A stretch of DNA of 7,187 nt, taken from the NCBI GenBank assembly GCA_023411445.1, contig JAEYOT010000537.1, positions 1-7,187 of the forward strand, in the 5' to 3' direction. The notes beneath the pieces were generated by a model that was not told the origin of the DNA, ran no database searches, and was given only the letters and a program-made list of their open reading frames with translations. Positions 1 through 6,104 of the stretch are shown here, piece after piece. This DNA is from Pseudomonadota bacterium (GTDB lineage Bacteria; Myxococcota_A; Polyangia; Polyangiales; Polyangiaceae). Both the position numbers and the translations under genes were made by a program. Within the stretch, counting starts at the first letter, position 1. Each line of letters begins with the position of its first letter.

Positions 1-350
1 GCCGCAACGGGCGCTGGAGGCGGCACCGAGAACACGCCGGGAGGTTTGCTCCGCACAGGAGGCGGCGGCGGTGTGGCAGACGGACGCTGGGAGCGACGCA
101 CCGGCGGGGGTGGCGGCGGTGCCGTGGACGCTCGGCGCTGCGACGGAGGCGGCGGACGACTTGGGAGCGCGGCCTTGACGGGCGCGGACGGCTCGTCCGG
201 CAGCGTGCCCGAGCGCACCTGCACGGGGCTGTGACGGGGCTCCTCCGCAGTGGTCTCCACCTTGGGCGGTGCGACGCCCATCAGGGTTTGATCGGCTCGT
301 TGCCCTTCCGCTTCATCCCCACTGCGTTCGTCGCTATCGCTGTCTGCCAT
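1..350 (-). CDS. Proline-rich protein with N-terminal TLMGV motif (partial, runs off left edge)
   Basis: Reading leftward from an ATG at 350-348, the frame stays open to the window edge, giving 116 residues of a longer protein. Residues 1-16 are acidic (MADSDSDERSGDEAEG). A DQTLMGVAPP motif follows at 20-29. From about 63 the chain is proline-rich and disordered, with PPPP at 66-69, PPPPPP at 78-83 and PPPPP at 94-98, separated by basic stretches such as VRRSQR. I associate TLMGV-like motifs in acidic/proline-rich N-terminal tails with myxobacterial multidomain regulatory proteins; that is memory, not a search. The functional domain must lie beyond position 1, so no function can be given. The ATG is preferred over in-frame GTGs upstream (369-371 and about 387) because it gives a natural acidic N-terminus, although no strong ribosome-binding site precedes it. 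The gene is divergent from the DUF1592 gene. Confidence 0.8.
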   Translation of the reverse strand, partial: MADSDSDERSGDEAEGQRADQTLMGVAPPKVETTAEEPRHSPVQVRSGTLPDEPSAPVKAALPSRPPPPSQRRASTAPPPPPPVRRSQRPSATPPPPPVRSKPPGVFSVPPPAPVA

Positions 351-490
351 ATCCGTGGCGGAGCCTAACACGCGGGCACGAGCTGGCACGGTTCTGCGCG
401 TGCGCCCACTCGAGACAGAAACTTACGACCGGATCGAAACTGCGAGAAATCGTTGACCCGATCCGGCGAAAGGTACGCTCAGCGTCTTGC
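351..490. promoter_or_regulatory. Divergent intergenic region with inverted repeat and weak promoter-like hexamers
   Basis: This 140-base gap separates two divergent genes and should hold promoters for both. It contains an inverted repeat with perfect 8-base arms, CCGGATCG at 429-436 and CGATCCGG at 459-466, 22 bases apart. A TTGACC at 453-458 lies 15 bases before TACGCT at 474-479, a weak plus-strand sigma-70-like pair overlapping the right arm. If used, transcription would begin only a few bases before the GTG at 491, leaving almost no leader. The repeat could be an operator, but arms this short also arise by chance in GC-rich DNA. Confidence 0.3.
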
Positions 491-2185
491 GTGGCAACTC
501 CGCGGTCCCCGCATTCGGCACGCGCTGGCTGTGTGCTGCTCGCGCTCGCGCTCGCCTGTACTTCGCGCGTGGACGGTCCGAACGCGGATGCGGGCCCAGA
601 CGGCCCCGGCGCGATGACGCCCGGTGGCGGCGGGGGAGCCACGACCGGTGCTTGCCGACCCGGCGTTCCCGCCACATCGCAGCTGCCGCGGCTGACCAAC
701 GCGCAGTATGAGAGCACCGTGCTGGACTTGGTGGGCGTGCCGGGCGCTGCCAGCACGCTGGCGCCCGACACCGAAGCCGTCGATCAGCGCGCGTGGGACG
801 GCTACGTCGCTGCGGCACAGGCGATCGCGGCGCAGGTGCTGGCCGAGCCGGCGCTCAAGGCTCGCTTCGTGACCTGTGAGCCCGCGGGCGACGGCAGCGC
901 CTGCGCGGCGCAGATCGTGGAGAGCTTCGGCCAGCGCGCCTTCCGTCGGCCGCTCACCAGCGAGGAGCTGGCGCGTTTCAATCGGCTCTACGCGGAGCGC
1001 GCCAGCATCACCGAGTCTGGCACGTTCGAGCAAGCGCTCGAGCTCATCGTGCGCTCGTTCTTGCTCTCGCCCTCGTTCTTGCTGCGCGCAGAGGTGAGCG
1101 ACGTGCCCGAGGGCCCGTACTACGCGCTCAGCGGCTACGAGGTCGCCTCGCGCCTCTCTTACTTGCTGATCGGCTCGATGCCGGACGCGGCGCTGTTCGC
1201 GGCAGCGGCGGCCGGAGCCCTGGCCACGCCCGCGCAGATCCGTGAGCACGCCCTACGTCTGTTGGAGCAAGATCCTCGGGCCAGGACGACCGTTGGCGCG
1301 TTTCACGAACGCTACCTGCACAAGGGTCCGGGCACACGTTGGGCCGAGTACCAACGCGATCCGGCGCTCTTCCCGAGCTTTTCGTCCGAGGTGCCCAGCG
1401 CGCTCTCGGAAGAAACGGATCGCTTCTTCGACTACGTGGTGTTCGAGCAGCGCGGCTCCTTCCGGGACATCCTCACCTCGCCCGTGGCGTTCGTGAACGC
1501 GAGCACGGCACCGCTGTACGGGCTGGATGCCGCCGCCTACGGCGCCGAGCTCGAGCAGGTGACGCTGGACGCCGCCGTCCGTCCCGGCATCTTCACCCGC
1601 GCTGGCTTTCTGGCTTCGCACGCGCTGTACAACCGCCCTTCACCCATCCTGCGCGGCGCCTTCTTGCAGAAGTACGTGCTGTGCTCGCCCGTGGGAGCGC
1701 CGCCGCCCGGCGCGGAGGGGACGCCGTTGCCGGAGGTTTCGGCGACCGCCAGCAACCGCGAGCGTGTGACGGCGCAGACCGCCGCGCCGGGGTGCGCGGC
1801 TTGTCACCATCAGCTGATCAACCCGGCTGGCTTCGCGCTGGAGGGCTTCGACGCGGTCGGCGCACGCCAGCCCACCGATCCGTTCTCCGGCGCGCCCGTG
1901 GATACGGCGGTCAAGCTGAGCATCGGCGGACAGCAGCGCGACATCGAAGGCCCCGCGGAGCTGCTCGACGCCATCGCTGCTTCGCCGGAGTCGAGCCTCT
2001 GCTACGCGCGCGCCTGGGTGACGGCCGCCTTCGCGCGGCAGCTCACGGACGAAGACCTGTGCGTCGCCGAGCAGCTGGGTGAGCGGCTAACCCGCTCCGG
2101 TTACCGAGTGCTCGATCTGATCGCCGACTTGACGCAAGCCGAATCGTTCCGAGTCCGCGCCGTCGCACCGGAGGTGCAGCCATGA
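491..2185 (+). CDS. DUF1592/DUF1588/DUF1585-family lipoprotein with CxxCH motif
   Basis: This is a 564-residue exported protein of the multidomain family shared by planctomycetes and myxobacteria; its biochemical role is unknown. The GTG at 491 is chosen because it starts a lipoprotein signal: basic residues, a VLLALALA core and lipobox LALA-C with Cys23. The only ATG farther upstream (269) would bury this signal behind about 74 unlikely residues. After a Gly-rich linker (31-55) come DUF1587-like RLTNAQYESTVLDLVGV (67-83), DUF1595-like AFRRPLTSEEL (150-160), DUF1592-like YEVASRLSYLLIGSMPD (216-232), DUF1588-like GIFTRAGFLASHALYNRPSP (366-385), CAACH at 435-439 followed by NPAGFALEGFDAVG, and DUF1585-like sequence from about 490 to the end. 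CxxCH is the c-type haem attachment signature and is regular in this family, but haem binding is inferred. The stop overlaps the next start (ATGA), so the two genes are coupled. Confidence 0.9.
   Translation: MATPRSPHSARAGCVLLALALACTSRVDGPNADAGPDGPGAMTPGGGGGATTGACRPGVPATSQLPRLTNAQYESTVLDLVGVPGAASTLAPDTEAVDQRAWDGYVAAAQAIAAQVLAEPALKARFVTCEPAGDGSACAAQIVESFGQRAFRRPLTSEELARFNRLYAERASITESGTFEQALELIVRSFLLSPSFLLRAEVSDVPEGPYYALSGYEVASRLSYLLIGSMPDAALFAAAAAGALATPAQIREHALRLLEQDPRARTTVGAFHERYLHKGPGTRWAEYQRDPALFPSFSSEVPSALSEETDRFFDYVVFEQRGSFRDILTSPVAFVNASTAPLYGLDAAAYGAELEQVTLDAAVRPGIFTRAGFLASHALYNRPSPILRGAFLQKYVLCSPVGAPPPGAEGTPLPEVSATASNRERVTAQTAAPGCAACHHQLINPAGFALEGFDAVGARQPTDPFSGAPVDTAVKLSIGGQQRDIEGPAELLDAIAASPESSLCYARAWVTAAFARQLTDEDLCVAEQLGERLTRSGYRVLDLIADLTQAESFRVRAVAPEVQP
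2170..2174 (+). promoter_or_regulatory. Shine-Dalgarno site for the DUF1552 gene, inside the upstream gene
   Basis: GGAGG lies 7 bases before the ATG at 2182 and within the last codons of the upstream gene. It is one of the clearest ribosome-binding sites in the window. With the ATGA overlap it fixes the DUF1552 start and supports coupled translation of the pair. Confidence 0.75.
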
Positions 2186-3762
2186 AGCGCCACAGTCGCC
2201 GCTTGTTCCTGCGAGGCACGGCTGGTGCCGCGCTCTCCGTGCCATTTCTGAGCTCGCTGGGCGCCGAGAGCCACGCTCAGGCCGCCGTCGCGCCGCGCCG
2301 CGTGGTCGTGTTCTATACCAACAACGGCTGCCTGACGAACCGCTGGTTTCCCAAGCTAGATGGCCCAGACGGAGTCATCACGGCAGCGACCCTCGAGGGT
2401 ACCTCGCTCGCAGCGCTGGCCCCACACGCCGGAAAGCTGCTGTTTCCGCGCGGGCTGGGCATGGCTCCCAAAGGCTTCAACGTCGAGGTCGACGGCGTGA
2501 AGTACTTCGACCCTCACGATCAAGGCATGGGCTCGAAGCTCACTTGCGCGCCGATCGATCCGACGGGCGAGCACTACGCGCTCTCTCACTCGCTAGACCA
2601 CGAGATCGCGCGAGCGGTGAACCCGGCTGGAGCCAGCCAGAGCCCGCTCGTGCTCAGCGTAGGCTTCGCCAGCTCCGGGGTGAAACAGGTCCTCTCTTAC
2701 TCCGCTTCGCGCACGCCTTATCCACCCGAGACCAACCCGGTCACGGTGTACAGCGCGCTCACCGGCCTGTTCGGCAGCGGTGAGCCCACCGAAGCGGACT
2801 ATCGCGCCCTGCAAGGCAAGAGCGTGATCGACCTCGTGTCCGAGGACCTGCAGACGCTCAAGCGCGCCAAGCTCAGCGGCACGGATCGCCGCAAGGTAGA
2901 CGACTGGCTGGCGCTGCTGCGCGCGACCGAAGAGAAGGTCGTCCCGGCCGCGTGTAACGCGGAGCTGGCCGCCGAGCTAGGCGTCACGGAGGAGGCGGTC
3001 AAGGCAGGGCGCGGCGGCCCGAACGGTAACGCCATGACTCAAGGTGGGGACCTGATGCTGCGCCTGATCGCGCTCAGCTTGATCTGCGACACCAATCGCT
3101 CGATCGTGATGCAGTGGCCGGGCTTCACCACCTTCAGCTTCGCCCCGCTCAACCACACCATCGATCACCACGGCCTCTCGCATCGCGTCGGTAGCGCGGC
3201 CACGTCCGGTACTTGCGTCTCCGGCGTGCTCGACCGCATCAACGAGATCGACTTGTGGTACGCCGGTCGTTTCGCACAGCTCGTCAGCCTGCTGGACGGC
3301 ATCAGCGAGGGCGAGCGCACCTTGCTGGACAACACCGCTTGCATGTGGCTGCCGGAGCTTGCCGACGGCAACGCTCACAACAACAACAACTTGCCGATCG
3401 TGATCGCCGGCAGCGCAGGTGGCTACCTCAGACAGGGCGTGAGCGTGAACGTGAGCCCGGACAAGCTGGTGGCCGGCAACAGCGAGTCCGCGTGCTTGAC
3501 CGAAGGCGAGCAGGTCTCGGCCACGAGCGGCACGGGCTCGCAAGGCGGCAACGTGCCGCTCAACAAGCTGTACGTCACGCTGCTGAACGCCGTCGGCGCC
3601 AAGACGGCGGAGGGCGGTCCGATCGAGCGCTTCGGTGTGTCGGACGCGGCCGGCGCTAGCTTCAACGATGCGGCAACGTTCACGACGGACGGGGCCGGCA
3701 AGGTGCTGGACGGCACCATCACGGATGCTGGAGAGCTCAGCGCTCTGCGCGGCAGCGCCTAG
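2182..3762 (+). CDS. DUF1552 (HXXSHH-family) protein with Tat signal
   Basis: This 526-residue protein is of the DUF1552 family, usually encoded beside DUF1592-type genes; the function is not established. A twin-arginine signal is clear: SRRLFL at 5-10, a hydrophobic AGAALSVPFLSSL stretch, and probable cleavage after Ala-His-Ala near residue 32, so export as a folded protein is predicted. Family-typical stretches are RRVVVFYTNNGCLTNRWFP (39-57), HYALSHSLDHE (131-141), DLMLRLIALSLICDTNRS (290-307), the family motif region at 325-335, and LLDNTACMWLPELADGNAHN followed by NNNLPIVIAG (381-410). The last stretch resembles the metal-site region of alkaline-phosphatase-like and DUF1501 proteins, which hints at a metallo-hydrolase fold; this is inference. 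The motif reads HGLSHR, with Arg335 where the family name predicts His. Length is close to normal. It is translationally coupled to the lipoprotein gene. Confidence 0.9.
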   Translation: MKRHSRRLFLRGTAGAALSVPFLSSLGAESHAQAAVAPRRVVVFYTNNGCLTNRWFPKLDGPDGVITAATLEGTSLAALAPHAGKLLFPRGLGMAPKGFNVEVDGVKYFDPHDQGMGSKLTCAPIDPTGEHYALSHSLDHEIARAVNPAGASQSPLVLSVGFASSGVKQVLSYSASRTPYPPETNPVTVYSALTGLFGSGEPTEADYRALQGKSVIDLVSEDLQTLKRAKLSGTDRRKVDDWLALLRATEEKVVPAACNAELAAELGVTEEAVKAGRGGPNGNAMTQGGDLMLRLIALSLICDTNRSIVMQWPGFTTFSFAPLNHTIDHHGLSHRVGSAATSGTCVSGVLDRINEIDLWYAGRFAQLVSLLDGISEGERTLLDNTACMWLPELADGNAHNNNNLPIVIAGSAGGYLRQGVSVNVSPDKLVAGNSESACLTEGEQVSATSGTGSQGGNVPLNKLYVTLLNAVGAKTAEGGPIERFGVSDAAGASFNDAATFTTDGAGKVLDGTITDAGELSALRGSA

Positions 3763-3786
3763 CATTCGTGCGGCGGAGGAGCCAGC

Positions 3787-3835
3787 TCACCGCTCGGTGA
3801 TAGGGTTCTCCATGCTTCGCGCGGCCCAGGGCCGC
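3787..3835. terminator. Two small hairpins downstream of the DUF1552 gene (possible terminator, no U-tract)
   Basis: Beginning 25 bases after the DUF1552 stop there is TCACCG/CGGTGA (3787-3792 and 3795-3800), then GCGGCCC/GGGCCGC (3821-3827 and 3829-3835, one central base). Both can fold as short GC-rich stems after opening the tight centre. Neither is followed by a T-run, so this is not a canonical intrinsic terminator. Their place just after an operon end is the main reason to list them. Confidence 0.25.
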
Positions 3836-3891
3836 TCGGAAGCGGCGCACGCTCGAGCTCCGTTGCCAGCGGCGGCGCGCGCGCGGCGGGC

Positions 3892-4083
3892 GGCTCCAGG
3901 GCGAGCGGCGACGCCTGCGACTGCCCTAGCCGGGACTGCACCTCTGGGTACGTAGCCGTTGTGCGCCGTGGCCGTGCCGACCGCAACGTTGAGCCAACTG
4001 GACACGAGCCTGCGCAGCCTCCGCCGTGCGATCCGCCAGCGCCAGCTTTGTGTTTGAATGGGCGCTGCGTGCTCGCTCGCTAG
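3892..4083 (+). pseudogene. Probable remnant of a cysteine-rich secreted protein
   Basis: The 342-base gap 3763-4104 holds no convincing intact gene. The plus frame ending with TAG at 4081-4083 is open back to 3763, and from about 3916 it reads like real protein: GDACDCPSRDCTSGYVAVV, then CDPPAPALCLNGRCVLAR at the end. Six cysteines (codons at 3916, 3922, 3937, 4027, 4051 and 4066), a Gly/Ser-rich lead-in and a terminal C-x-NGRCV resemble the tails of small Cys-rich myxobacterial lipoproteins; this is recognition from memory. There is no ATG, no signal peptide and no ribosome-binding site; the only starts are GTG at 3961 and two later TTGs. I read it as a decayed gene missing its 5' end. It shares the DUF1552 frame, separated by a single TAG, so read-through is formally possible but unlikely. 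Chance is the main alternative in GC-rich DNA. Confidence 0.35.
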
Positions 4084-4088
4084 CGCCC
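4060..4088. terminator. GC-rich stem-loop between convergent transcription units
   Basis: GGGCGCT (4060-4066) pairs perfectly with AGCGCCC (4082-4088). An inner GCG (4067-4069) can add pairing with CGC (4078-4080) across one bulged base. It sits 17 bases beyond the stop of the minus-strand cellulase gene and also downstream of the plus-strand operon, a natural place for a bidirectional terminator. No T-run follows on either strand, so any activity would be as a pause or stabilising hairpin. Confidence 0.35.
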
Positions 4089-4104
4089 TGCGCGGCTCGT
4101 CAGC

Positions 4105-5328
4105 TCAGATGTCGTTCGGGCACTGGATCTCGGTGAACCTGAACTTGGGGTTGTCGGCGAGCTGGAGCCAGTCCACCCACCAGTTGCAGCCGGCGCGCGC
4201 GTCACCCGCTGGGAGCTGGTTGCACATCTCCTTCACGCAAGCCTTGCGCTGCGCGTGGGTGCCGCTGGCGCACACGAGCTTTTGGCCCGGGTCCTGGCTG
4301 TAGAAGCCGCCGTAGGTGGCACCGAAATCGATATTCCCCCACTGATTCCTGCAACCTTGTTGGAACATGCCCACGCCGCCGCCGGGGATCATGAGGTCGA
4401 ACTGATCGTGGTTCACGTCGCTACCGGTGTTGCTCACCTTCACGATCATGTGCTTGCCCTTGATCTGCTGCGAGCCTGGGTCCGCCGCGGAGTAGTGGCC
4501 CTGCCCGGTGAACTGGATGTGGTAGCACTTGCCGCAAGCCGGGCTCGGCTTGGCGATGTAGCCGTAGGAGACGAGGTCACTCACCGCCCGCGGTGCTTCG
4601 CTGTAGCAAGCGTAGGCGGAGCCGTTGTTGCAGGCGCTGTCGCCTCCGCCTTGGGAGACGCCATCCTTACCGCAGGACTTGGCGCCGGCGTTGGTGGCGC
4701 AGTGGGTCTTGCAGCAATCCCAGTAGCGGCTGGCGTGGTACTCCGGGCCGCTGGTGATGTCCGGCAAGACGGGGCCGTTGCCGAAAGTCGAGCCACCGCT
4801 GCCGTTGCCGCTACCGGCGCTGCCGTTACCGCTGCCGCCGTTGTTTCCGCCCGACGAGCATTTGCCGCAGCTCTCGAGGCAGTAGCCAGCGCCCGTGAGC
4901 CAGGGCTGGTTGCAGTTGGCTTCATTCGGGGACTTGCCCAGATCCCATTCCGGCCAAATGGCGCACTCCTTGTCCATGTGGTCCGGATGCTGTTTGTCGG
5001 TACACGGCTGCTGATTCGAGCTACCGCCCACGCCGACAGGAGCGCCGCCCATCCCGGAACCGGTTCCAGCCGAGGCGTTCGAGCTGCCGCTGCTACCCGG
5101 ATTGTTGGAGCCGCCGGCGACCGTACTGGTGCCCGCGCCGCCCACACCCTGAGGGGCGCTGCCGCCCGTGGTGGCGTTGGTCCCGCTGCCAGCGCTACCT
5201 TGCAGAGCGCCAGCGCTGCCCGCAAACGGCCCGTCGCTGATGGACTCGCCGCTGCAAGAAGCCGCCGTGAAAGCCAAGGCGAGGCTCGTTGTCGTGATGA
5301 AGCTGATCCGGCTGAGCTGTTGGTACAC
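4105..5328 (-). CDS. Secreted GH45 endoglucanase (cellulase) with six-Cys module
   Basis: This 407-residue enzyme is predicted to cleave internal beta-1,4-glucan bonds with inversion. A signal peptide ends at TAAS-C25, a plausible lipobox. A Gly/Ser/Asn linker (31-105) follows. A six-cysteine module (Cys109, 122, 139, 150, 154, 157) ends CLESCGKC and resembles ShK-type or small binding modules. A second GS/GN linker spans about 158-182. The GH45 domain (about 190-407) carries the family signature SRYWDCCKTHC (200-210) with Asp204 as predicted base. Asp304 and Asp311 in NTGSDVNHDQFDL keep the spacing of the assisting and acid aspartates of the fungal enzyme (Asp114 and Asp121 in Humicola EGV). 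IPGGGVGMF follows at 314-322. The GTG at 5328 is used because an in-frame TGA lies 18 bases upstream and the hydrophobic signal starts at once; no good Shine-Dalgarno is seen. GH45 is mainly fungal and animal, and uncommon in bacteria. Confidence 0.93.
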   Translation of the reverse strand: MYQQLSRISFITTTSLALAFTAASCSGESISDGPFAGSAGALQGSAGSGTNATTGGSAPQGVGGAGTSTVAGGSNNPGSSGSSNASAGTGSGMGGAPVGVGGSSNQQPCTDKQHPDHMDKECAIWPEWDLGKSPNEANCNQPWLTGAGYCLESCGKCSSGGNNGGSGNGSAGSGNGSGGSTFGNGPVLPDITSGPEYHASRYWDCCKTHCATNAGAKSCGKDGVSQGGGDSACNNGSAYACYSEAPRAVSDLVSYGYIAKPSPACGKCYHIQFTGQGHYSAADPGSQQIKGKHMIVKVSNTGSDVNHDQFDLMIPGGGVGMFQQGCRNQWGNIDFGATYGGFYSQDPGQKLVCASGTHAQRKACVKEMCNQLPAGDARAGCNWWVDWLQLADNPKFRFTEIQCPNDI

Positions 5329-5442
5329 GGTGTTCTGGTGGTATCATTTGATGTGCGGGGTTTCGAGCTGGTGACCCGCGAAATGGTCCGGCCGAAGACG
5401 CAATTTCACCGTGCGCCGGAAAATGTTCATCGGGAGTGCGAA

Positions 5443-5457
5443 TGCAAGGTGCTTGCC
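5443..5457 (-). promoter_or_regulatory. Candidate sigma-54 (-24/-12) promoter for the GH45 gene
   Basis: On the minus strand GGCAAGCACCTTGCA has the GG-N10-GC spacing of sigma-54 promoters and matches the GGCA and TTGCA parts of the consensus; the two bases before GG do not match. It would start transcription near 5432, leaving a leader of about 100 bases before the GTG at 5328. The same bases form a GCAAG-GTG-CTTGC palindrome (5444-5456) that could instead be an operator. Sigma-54 promoters with enhancer-binding activators are common in myxobacteria, but no activator gene is in the window. Confidence 0.3.
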
Positions 5458-5514
5458 TTTGGGCGTGGCATCCGCGCACGTCTCTGCTTGCGAGCTCGCA
5501 TCCCTCGTATGCGC

Positions 5515-6093
5515 CTAGCGCGGAACGAGGCTTGGCCAGACGAACGTGAGCTCACCGCCGAGCGGTAGCTCGCTCCAACGCGGAGCGAGCTGATCCAAGC
5601 GATCCACCACGCGGAGCGCGCGCTCCTGCTCCGCGGCCGATAGGGTGAGCTGCGGCGCAGCCCGCGTAGCATCCGGGCGCTGGCCGCGACGTCGCCTCCA
5701 CAGCACGTCGCACACGCCGGCGAGGCGCTCAGACAGCTGCATTTCCTGCTCTGCCTGCTCATCGCGGCGCAGCTGCTGCTCTCGCCGGCTCTGCTTGCGG
5801 CGCTCGCGGGCGCGCTCACGCGGCGTCTGCCCGCCCGGCGTCGCGCCGGCGGAGTAGAACGTGCCGGCGCCGCTGGCTGCGCGGCCGTACACACCGCCCG
5901 CCAGCGACAGCTCCGCCTCCACCACGTAATGCACCAAGTCGTGCGGGATGTGCGGATCGAAGCCCGGCGCCGGATCTACGGTGTGCGGACCCTTGCCCTC
6001 GGCTTGCACCACCACGGCGTAGCGACGCTCGCCCGTCTTTCGAAACGTGACCTCCACGCCCCGAGCTTGGCACGCCTGCTGCGACGTCGCCAC
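5515..6093 (-). CDS. Conserved hypothetical protein with HDLVH helix motif
   Basis: This is a 192-residue soluble protein with no signal peptide or membrane segment. The N-terminal half looks like a small conserved domain: strands VEVTFRKTGERRYAVVV (13-29), then PGFDPHIPHDLVHYVVEAEL (43-62) and GGVYGRAASGAGTF (66-79). I recall similar uncharacterised proteins carrying 'DP..PHDLVH.VVE' and ending in 'W..LP.GG.L...WP'; the C-terminus here, RWSELPLGGELTFVWP, fits that. His51, His55 and Glu59 fall on one helix face and could bind a metal; this is inference. Residues 91-120 are a very Arg/Glu/Gln-rich helix. The start is uncertain: GTG 6093 lies 11 bases after the upstream stop, while GTG 6057 would begin directly at the first strand; neither has a good ribosome-binding site. 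It is the last gene of the minus-strand operon. Confidence 0.75.
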   Translation of the reverse strand: MATSQQACQARGVEVTFRKTGERRYAVVVQAEGKGPHTVDPAPGFDPHIPHDLVHYVVEAELSLAGGVYGRAASGAGTFYSAGATPGGQTPRERARERRKQSRREQQLRRDEQAEQEMQLSERLAGVCDVLWRRRRGQRPDATRAAPQLTLSAAEQERALRVVDRLDQLAPRWSELPLGGELTFVWPSLVPR

Positions 6094-6104
6094 GCCCGGC
6101 GGCT

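Noticed and set aside
46..234. A Gly-rich 62-codon plus-strand frame near the left edge.
   Set aside because: It is the complement of the proline-rich tail read on the minus strand; glycine runs are simply CCG/CCT proline codons seen from the other side.
269..490. An ATG-initiated N-terminal extension of the DUF1592 lipoprotein.
   Set aside because: It would place the signal peptide and lipobox about 74 residues inside the protein and overlap the divergent gene at 1-350; GTG 491 gives a normal lipoprotein.
3811..3955. A 48-codon ATG frame (MLRAAQGRSE...) downstream of the DUF1552 gene.
   Set aside because: Its Ala/Arg-rich low-complexity translation has no motif or ribosome-binding site and overlaps the more protein-like cysteine-rich frame.
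4780..4860. Repeated CCGCTGCCG-type units as a possible tandem repeat array.
   Set aside because: They are the codons of the Gly-Asn-Gly-Ser linker of the cellulase, not an independent repeat element.
5489..5500. A perfect 12-base palindrome TGCGAGCTCGCA between the HDLVH gene and the cellulase gene.
   Set aside because: A 12-base perfect palindrome is expected about once or twice by chance in a window this size, and there is no partner site or clear promoter placement.
4255..5568. A 437-codon open frame on the plus strand antisense to the cellulase gene.
   Set aside because: Its translation is Ala/Val/Gly-rich low complexity produced by the opposite strand of GS-rich linkers and GC-rich codons; the GH45 motifs prove the minus strand is coding.
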